Source: Spirochaetota bacterium (lineage in GTDB: Bacteria; Spirochaetota; Spirochaetia; Treponematales; UBA12059). From it: 64,000 bases of DNA. Position 1 is the first letter of the stretch, and each line of letters begins with the position of its first letter. Shown here one piece after another: positions 60,311 to 64,000 of this stretch. The notes beneath the pieces were generated by a model, which was given only the letters and a program-made list of their open reading frames with translations, had not been told where the DNA came from and did no database searches. The position numbers were made by a program, and so were the translations under genes. The DNA lies in assembly GCA_026398615.1 (NCBI GenBank), contig JAPLSN010000016.1, positions 26,292 to 90,291 on the forward strand, in the 5' to 3' direction.

Positions 60311-61507
60311 ATGCCCGTTTCCGAGACCATACGCAAGGACCTGGAACGATCCTCGTGGATCAGGCGCATGTTCGAGGAAGGCCGCAGGCTCAAAGAGCGA
60401 TTCGGCGAGGACAGGGTCTGGGATTTTTCCCTCGGCAACCCGGACGTGGAGCCGCCGCCGGAATTCCGCATCGCCTTGAGGGAATTGGCCGATTCCGGGG
60501 AAAAAGGCCTCCACTCCTACATGCCGAACGCAGGCTATCTGTTCACCCGCGAATCCTGCGCCCGCAAGGCGTCGCGCGACCATGCCATGAACGTGGGAGC
60601 CGACGGCATCGTCATGACCGTGGGAGCGGCCGGCGCCCTCAACGTCGCTTTGAAAACCATCCTCAACCCGGGGGACGAAGTGATCGTCATCCGGCCATAT
60701 TTTGCCGAATATCGGTTCTATATCAAGAACCACGGCGGCGTCATGATCGACGTGCCGTCGGCCGCCGATTTTTCCCCGGACCCCGATGCCATCGCCCGCG
60801 TCCTGACACCCGACACCGCCGCGCTCATCATCAATACTCCCAATAATCCTTCCGGACACATCTACCCGCGTGCCGACATCGAAGCCCTGGCTACAGTCCT
60901 TGCGAAACACGGAAAGGCCTGCGGCCGCCTGCCCTTCCTTCTCGTGGACGAACCCTACCGCGAACTGGTCTACGACGGCGCCGTGACGCCCCCGGTGATG
61001 GACGCATATGCGGAAACCATCGTGGCCTACAGCTATTCCAATAGCCTTTCCCTGCCGGGTGAGCGCATCGGCTACCTGGCCGTGTCGCCGGCCTGCGCGG
61101 ACCGGAAAATCCTCATGGACGGCCTTTCCATGTCCAACCGCGCCCTCGGCTACGTGAACGCGCCCGCCCTCATGCAGCGGATCCTCGTGAAACTGGAAGG
61201 CTGCACCGCCGACACGACGAGCTACCGCATCCGCCGGGGCCTCATCTCGGGCATCGTCGGCAAGGCCGGCATCGAATTCGCCAGGCCCGAGGGAGCTTTC
61301 TACCTGTTCTGCCGGGTGCCCTCGGGCGGCCCCTCGGCGGACGACGTGGACTTCGTCATGCATCTCAAGCGGCACAATATCCTGGGCGTGCCCGGCATCG
61401 GGTTCGGCTGTCCCGGCTGGTTCCGCCTGTCGTATTGCGTCGCCGAATCCGTCATACGCGGGTCAGCCGCCGCCTTCGAGGCTGCCGTTGCCGCGTGGCG
61501 CGGGTGA
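60311..61507 (+). CDS. Aminotransferase class I/II family protein lacking the canonical PLP lysine
   Basis: A 398-residue fold-type I PLP aminotransferase-like protein. GAAGALNVALKT, NTPNNPSG, LVDEPYRELVYD and the C-terminal RLSYCVAES segment all fit the family. The usual S-x-S-K-x5-G-x-R motif reads SYSNSLSLPGERIG, so the Schiff-base lysine position is N244 (AAT codon 61040-61042). Unless another lysine substitutes, transamination should be lost or greatly changed; a cofactor-binding or regulatory role is possible. GGAGGT precedes ATG 60311. The rest of the fold is intact, so this is not an ordinary pseudogene. Confidence 0.8.
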   Translation: MPVSETIRKDLERSSWIRRMFEEGRRLKERFGEDRVWDFSLGNPDVEPPPEFRIALRELADSGEKGLHSYMPNAGYLFTRESCARKASRDHAMNVGADGIVMTVGAAGALNVALKTILNPGDEVIVIRPYFAEYRFYIKNHGGVMIDVPSAADFSPDPDAIARVLTPDTAALIINTPNNPSGHIYPRADIEALATVLAKHGKACGRLPFLLVDEPYRELVYDGAVTPPVMDAYAETIVAYSYSNSLSLPGERIGYLAVSPACADRKILMDGLSMSNRALGYVNAPALMQRILVKLEGCTADTTSYRIRRGLISGIVGKAGIEFARPEGAFYLFCRVPSGGPSADDVDFVMHLKRHNILGVPGIGFGCPGWFRLSYCVAESVIRGSAAAFEAAVAAWRG

Positions 61508-61537
61508 CTCGTTGTGGCGAATATAATAGTGGAATAC

Positions 61538-61660
61538 TTCACCACGGAAGCGCGGAGGTGCGGAGGAAGAAGGGGGAATAGGGCAAGAAGAGTGCATGGT
61601 TTTTGGAAAGATAAACCCCTTTTCTCCTCTTCTCCGTACCTCCCCTTCCCTGTGGTCGGG
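61538..61660. repeat. Inverted-repeat element (CCACGGAGGCACGG family)
   Basis: Left end TTCACCACGGAAGCGCGG (61538-61555) and right end CTCCGTACCTCCCCTTCCC...TGTGGT (61632-61656) are a decayed copy of the element at 23303-23466. Confidence 0.6.
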
Positions 61661-62234
61661 GCATTTCGATGAATTCGGGTAAACCCCAAGTTTTTTTCAT
61701 ATTTTCCCTGATTTTTTTTCACTTGCGAAGAACCCTGTCGCGGCTATCCATGGCCTGCGGTGGCGCCGATTGTCTTGCCAGGATTGGAAGGATGGCCATG
61801 AAAACGATGGGTTCCGCATGAAAACGTTGTGAAAGAACAACAGGATTCAGGTGTTCGGGTGAGGTCAGATGGATCTCCGGGTGGCATTCATCGTTTGAAA
61901 ATGTGGATTAATTCTTTATGGTATAGAGAAATAATAGTATTGAGGTCCAACCGGGCCCTGCAATGGATCCACACACTATGGCATGCATTTATATCCAGCA
62001 AGTTGACACATCCCAGTATTTTGTAAAATCATCCATATCACCCATATCGGATCATTCATGACTCAAATCTTTATCAATACATGATATAAACTGATTCATC
62101 CAAGGTTACTTCCAATCCGACGATTTCCAAAAAATTGCTTGACACCATAAAATGCGCTGGCTATACTGCCATTGGATTCCAAGAGGGAACATTGAACCAT
62201 TGGTTTGATCCCTCAATTAGCTAAGGAGGACTTG
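61661..62234. other. AT-rich non-coding region upstream of the outer-membrane gene
   Basis: About 570 bp without a convincing gene. The right two-thirds are strongly AT-rich compared with the rest of the window. It contains a weak TTGACA...TAAAAT pair near 62000 and the strong promoter at 62139. Curvature or regulator binding is plausible. Confidence 0.6.
62139..62167 (+). promoter_or_regulatory. Near-consensus promoter of the outer-membrane protein gene
   Basis: TTGACA (62139-62144), 17-bp spacer, TATACT (62162-62167). The roughly 60-nt leader contains a two-step hairpin, AGGGA...TCCCT (about 62182-62211) around AACC-ATT-GGTT, then AAGGAGG before the ATG. Confidence 0.8.
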
Positions 62235-63194
62235 ATGAAGAAGTTTATTTTCCTGCTCCTCGCCTTTCTCGTCGTAGGAAGCGTTTTCGGTCAGGCCACG
62301 GTCAATGGCTACGTCAGGGCGATCACCACGCTCAAAGAGGACAACACCCTCACCTATGTGGACAGGCTTCGCCTCAATCTCAACTTCGCCACCGAGGACA
62401 AGAACGTCGTCATGTTCACCCGCCTTCAGGGCACGTCTGCTACGTTCGGTGATCCCGTCAGCGCGAATAACGACATCGCCGTGAAGTATATGTGGGGATC
62501 GGTCAGCCTCTTCGAAGGCAAGGTCAAGGCCACCGCCGGTAAGCTCGGCAACTGGGACTACAACATCGCCTCTGGCGTTTCCGAGTACAACCTTGGCAAC
62601 CCCTGCAATGATGATTGGGCCCTTGACGGTACCAAAGCCCTGCTCCTCCAGGTCTACCCCGTCGCCGGCCTCGACCTCGGCCTCGCCGTGAAAACTCCCA
62701 GCGCCGAACTTGACATGGACGCCTTCGGCATCAACGCCAAGTACAGCATGGAAGGCATGGGAGCGGCGATTTTCGAGTCCACCCTCGGCCTCGATGCGGA
62801 AACCTCACGCTACAGCGTCAGTGCCCAGTACACCGGCCTCGAAGGCCTCACGGCTTCCGCCGGCTACAAGCACACCGCCGCGGATCGCAAGAATGTCTAC
62901 GGTATCGTCAACTACGCGACCGGCGACATCACTGCCGAAGTTGCGACCGAGTTCAACATTGACGACAGCTTCATCTACCTTGAGGGCTACCTCAGCTACG
63001 TGATGGGTGATGCGACCTTCAACGTCCTCTTCGGTTACGATAAGGATGCCGTATACTTCGATGTTGACGACACCTACTTCTTCGGCCTCGAAGCCATCTA
63101 CAAAGTCAGCGCCAAGGGCCTCCTCCAGGCGAGCTTCAACTACGACGAAGTTGCCAAGTGGTCCATTCCCCTCGTCGTGAAGGTTTCCTTCTAA
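62235..63194 (+). CDS. Abundant outer-membrane beta-barrel protein
   Basis: A 319-residue exported barrel. Signal peptide MKKFIFLLLAFLVVGSVFGQ; mature ATVNGYVRAITTLKEDNTLT and regular strand pairs to the C-terminal aromatic VVKVSF typical of outer-membrane insertion. Sequence style (AKYSMEGMGAAIFESTL, GLEGLTASAGYKHTAADRKN) resembles spirochaete porins and Msp-like major outer-membrane proteins, but no defined family. The strong promoter, leader hairpin, perfect AAGGAGG and following hairpin all point to high expression. Confidence 0.7.
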   Translation: MKKFIFLLLAFLVVGSVFGQATVNGYVRAITTLKEDNTLTYVDRLRLNLNFATEDKNVVMFTRLQGTSATFGDPVSANNDIAVKYMWGSVSLFEGKVKATAGKLGNWDYNIASGVSEYNLGNPCNDDWALDGTKALLLQVYPVAGLDLGLAVKTPSAELDMDAFGINAKYSMEGMGAAIFESTLGLDAETSRYSVSAQYTGLEGLTASAGYKHTAADRKNVYGIVNYATGDITAEVATEFNIDDSFIYLEGYLSYVMGDATFNVLFGYDKDAVYFDVDDTYFFGLEAIYKVSAKGLLQASFNYDEVAKWSIPLVVKVSF

Positions 63195-63219
63195 ACCTGA
63201 ACAACGACTCGCATTCCCG

Positions 63220-63250
63220 AAAGGCCGGCCGGAAGGTCGGCCTTTCCTTT
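63220..63250 (+). terminator. Hairpin after the outer-membrane gene
   Basis: AAAGGCCG (63220-63227) pairs with CGGCCTTT (63238-63245) followed by CCTTT. The short T-run makes it a weak terminator; it may attenuate read-through into the lipoprotein gene 14 bp on. Confidence 0.55.
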
Positions 63251-63263
63251 GCCGGAGGCTTCG

Positions 63264-63806
63264 ATGAAACCCGTCCACCTCGCATTCGCCGTCTCGCTCT
63301 CCCTGGTTCTCGTCGCGTGCGCATCGGCGCCGGGAAAGCCTGACGCGCGGGCATCGGTCTGCACGCTCGACCTGCGCATCGCGACCAGCCGGGATTTCCC
63401 GGATGTCGGTGGGGCTTTCCCCAGTCCCTACGAGCCTCCGGACGGTCTCATCTTCAAGAGCGACCAGGATTTCGTCGTCCTGACCGTCGAGATCGAATCG
63501 GGATCGGGCGGCAATTCCCTGCAAGTCCTGGCGATCGATGCCGAAGGCGGCCAGGCAGTCTATCTGGGGAGGGCCGGTTTTATTCGATGGTGGAAGGGCC
63601 GCTCCTGGTACGATGAGAGAAACAGGACATGGGAACGCTATCTTCATCGCACCTATTTGCCCGAAGGCGCCTTCAACACAAAACGGGGTAAGCAGCTCTA
63701 TCATGTCGTCCTGATGGGCAAGAGACCGCTGGCTAAGCCGGTTGTCATGAATGCCCGCTTTCTCGTGGACGGCGAGGAACGCAGTTTCGTGGTGACGATC
63801 GAATAG
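63264..63806 (+). CDS. Lipoprotein of unknown function
   Basis: A 180-residue lipoprotein: MKPVHLAFAVSLSLVLVAC gives a lipobox with C19. The mature part has DLRIATSRDFPDVGGAFPSP and FVVLTVEIESGSGGNSLQVL, a beta-sandwich-like pattern, and ends in FLVDGEERSFVVTIE. GGAGG five bases before ATG 63264. It follows the outer-membrane gene and could be a surface or periplasmic partner. No family recognised. Confidence 0.6.
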   Translation: MKPVHLAFAVSLSLVLVACASAPGKPDARASVCTLDLRIATSRDFPDVGGAFPSPYEPPDGLIFKSDQDFVVLTVEIESGSGGNSLQVLAIDAEGGQAVYLGRAGFIRWWKGRSWYDERNRTWERYLHRTYLPEGAFNTKRGKQLYHVVLMGKRPLAKPVVMNARFLVDGEERSFVVTIE

Positions 63807-63927
63807 GATCGCCAAGTCCCTGATGACCCGAGGGACTGATCGCCGGGGACAGAGCTCGTCCATAGAGAGCCCTTCTGTCAATACAGATTCGAAGGATAAA
63901 TAAGGTGGATAATGCTCCCTCCTGTTT

Positions 63928-64000
63928 CTATGCAGCTGCACGTTCTTCGATCCCTCTGTCTTGGAACTTACTCGCATAGACTTCGTTTGGAGTCTGGTAG
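63928..64000 (-). CDS. IS3-family transposase (OrfB), 3' end only
   Basis: Reading in from the right edge, the last 24 codons on the minus strand give YQTPNEVYASKFQDRGIEER, then AAA and a stop. The TPNEVY motif is the familiar C-terminus of IS3-family rve integrase OrfB proteins. The gene continues beyond the window. A TGATCGCCGGGGACAG stretch at 63836-63851 may be the end of the element; its terminal repeat is not confirmed. The 63807-63927 stretch holds nothing else I can name. Confidence 0.75.
   Translation of the reverse strand, partial: YQTPNEVYASKFQDRGIEERAAA

Noticed and set aside
61829..62026. 65-codon open frame upstream of the outer-membrane gene
   Set aside because: AT-rich region, no ribosome site, unlikely residue mix; probably chance.
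1..64000. tRNA, rRNA or riboswitch genes
   Set aside because: I saw no tRNA-like T-arm or anticodon patterns, no rRNA sequence and no recognisable riboswitch core in the gaps by eye; a covariance search could still find one.

Overview
The window is a high-GC (about 60% or more by eye) bacterial chromosome segment with about 47 protein genes and no rRNA or tRNA that I can see. Several things suggest a spirochaete-like Gram-negative (Spirochaetota): outer-membrane beta-barrels and lipoproteins with spirochaete-style lipoboxes, a MltD/LysM protein beside TPR lipoproteins, a TAXI-type TRAP transporter, a 7TM-receptor adenylate cyclase, and lineage-restricted secreted proteins. The assignment is an inference; no marker gene settles it.

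1-1.4 kb: a DUF2156 acyltransferase-like gene, then an AT-rich gap with one half of a dispersed 30-bp repeat pair. 1.4-12.6 kb: an anti-phage island on the + strand, in order DUF499 ATPase, DUF3780 protein, a small winged-helix remnant with 12-bp tandem repeats, a DUF1156 DNA methyltransferase, a Fic AMP-transferase and a PLD-SNF2 helicase. The first three genes are translationally linked, a terminator/attenuator precedes the methyltransferase, and Fic overlaps the helicase by ATGA. Embedding a Fic protein in this known type of methylase/helicase array is its most unusual part.

12.7-21.5 kb: central metabolism and transport. NAD-malic enzyme is divergent from zwf-pgl (oxidative pentose phosphate), followed by a TAXI-TRAP operon (binding protein, DUF1850, fused permease) with a good promoter and two terminators, then a histidine phosphatase. 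21.5-29.5 kb (minus): an RluA-type pseudouridine synthase, a PlsC-like acyltransferase, a secreted transglutaminase-like protein, a small unknown, and a MoxR AAA+/VWA pair.

29.6-37.9 kb (plus): a protein combining a permuted DHH-like motif set with a CorA-like membrane hairpin, a DUF4015 glycosidase-like protein, and two paralogous secreted beta-helix proteins plus a third secreted protein. 37.9-43.2 kb (minus): a membrane adenylate cyclase, a TIGR02757 protein, a TPR lipoprotein and a small membrane protein. 43.26-52 kb: envelope genes (TPR lipoprotein, LysM transglycosylase, secreted protein), thiol peroxidase, then a degenerate GGDEF-receiver protein coupled by GTGA overlap to a HEAT-repeat/GT2 polysaccharide synthase whose stop codon lies in the CTAG target of a 230-bp MITE-like element.

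52.4-57.4 kb (minus): a TetR-controlled RND efflux operon (TetR; RND/MMPL; LolA-like; porin) with two matching palindromic operators. 57.5-64 kb: UDG-like protein, diacylglycerol kinase, membrane protein, an aminotransferase lacking the expected PLP lysine, a strongly expressed-looking outer membrane protein, a lipoprotein, and the 3' end of an IS3-family transposase at the right edge.

Cross-cutting features are a set of -35/-10 promoters ending 6-9 nt before the ATG with no Shine-Dalgarno (probable leaderless mRNAs, including a symmetric divergent pair at 43.2 kb) and several intergenic inverted repeats of the CCACGGAGGCACGG and TCTCACGCAGAG families.
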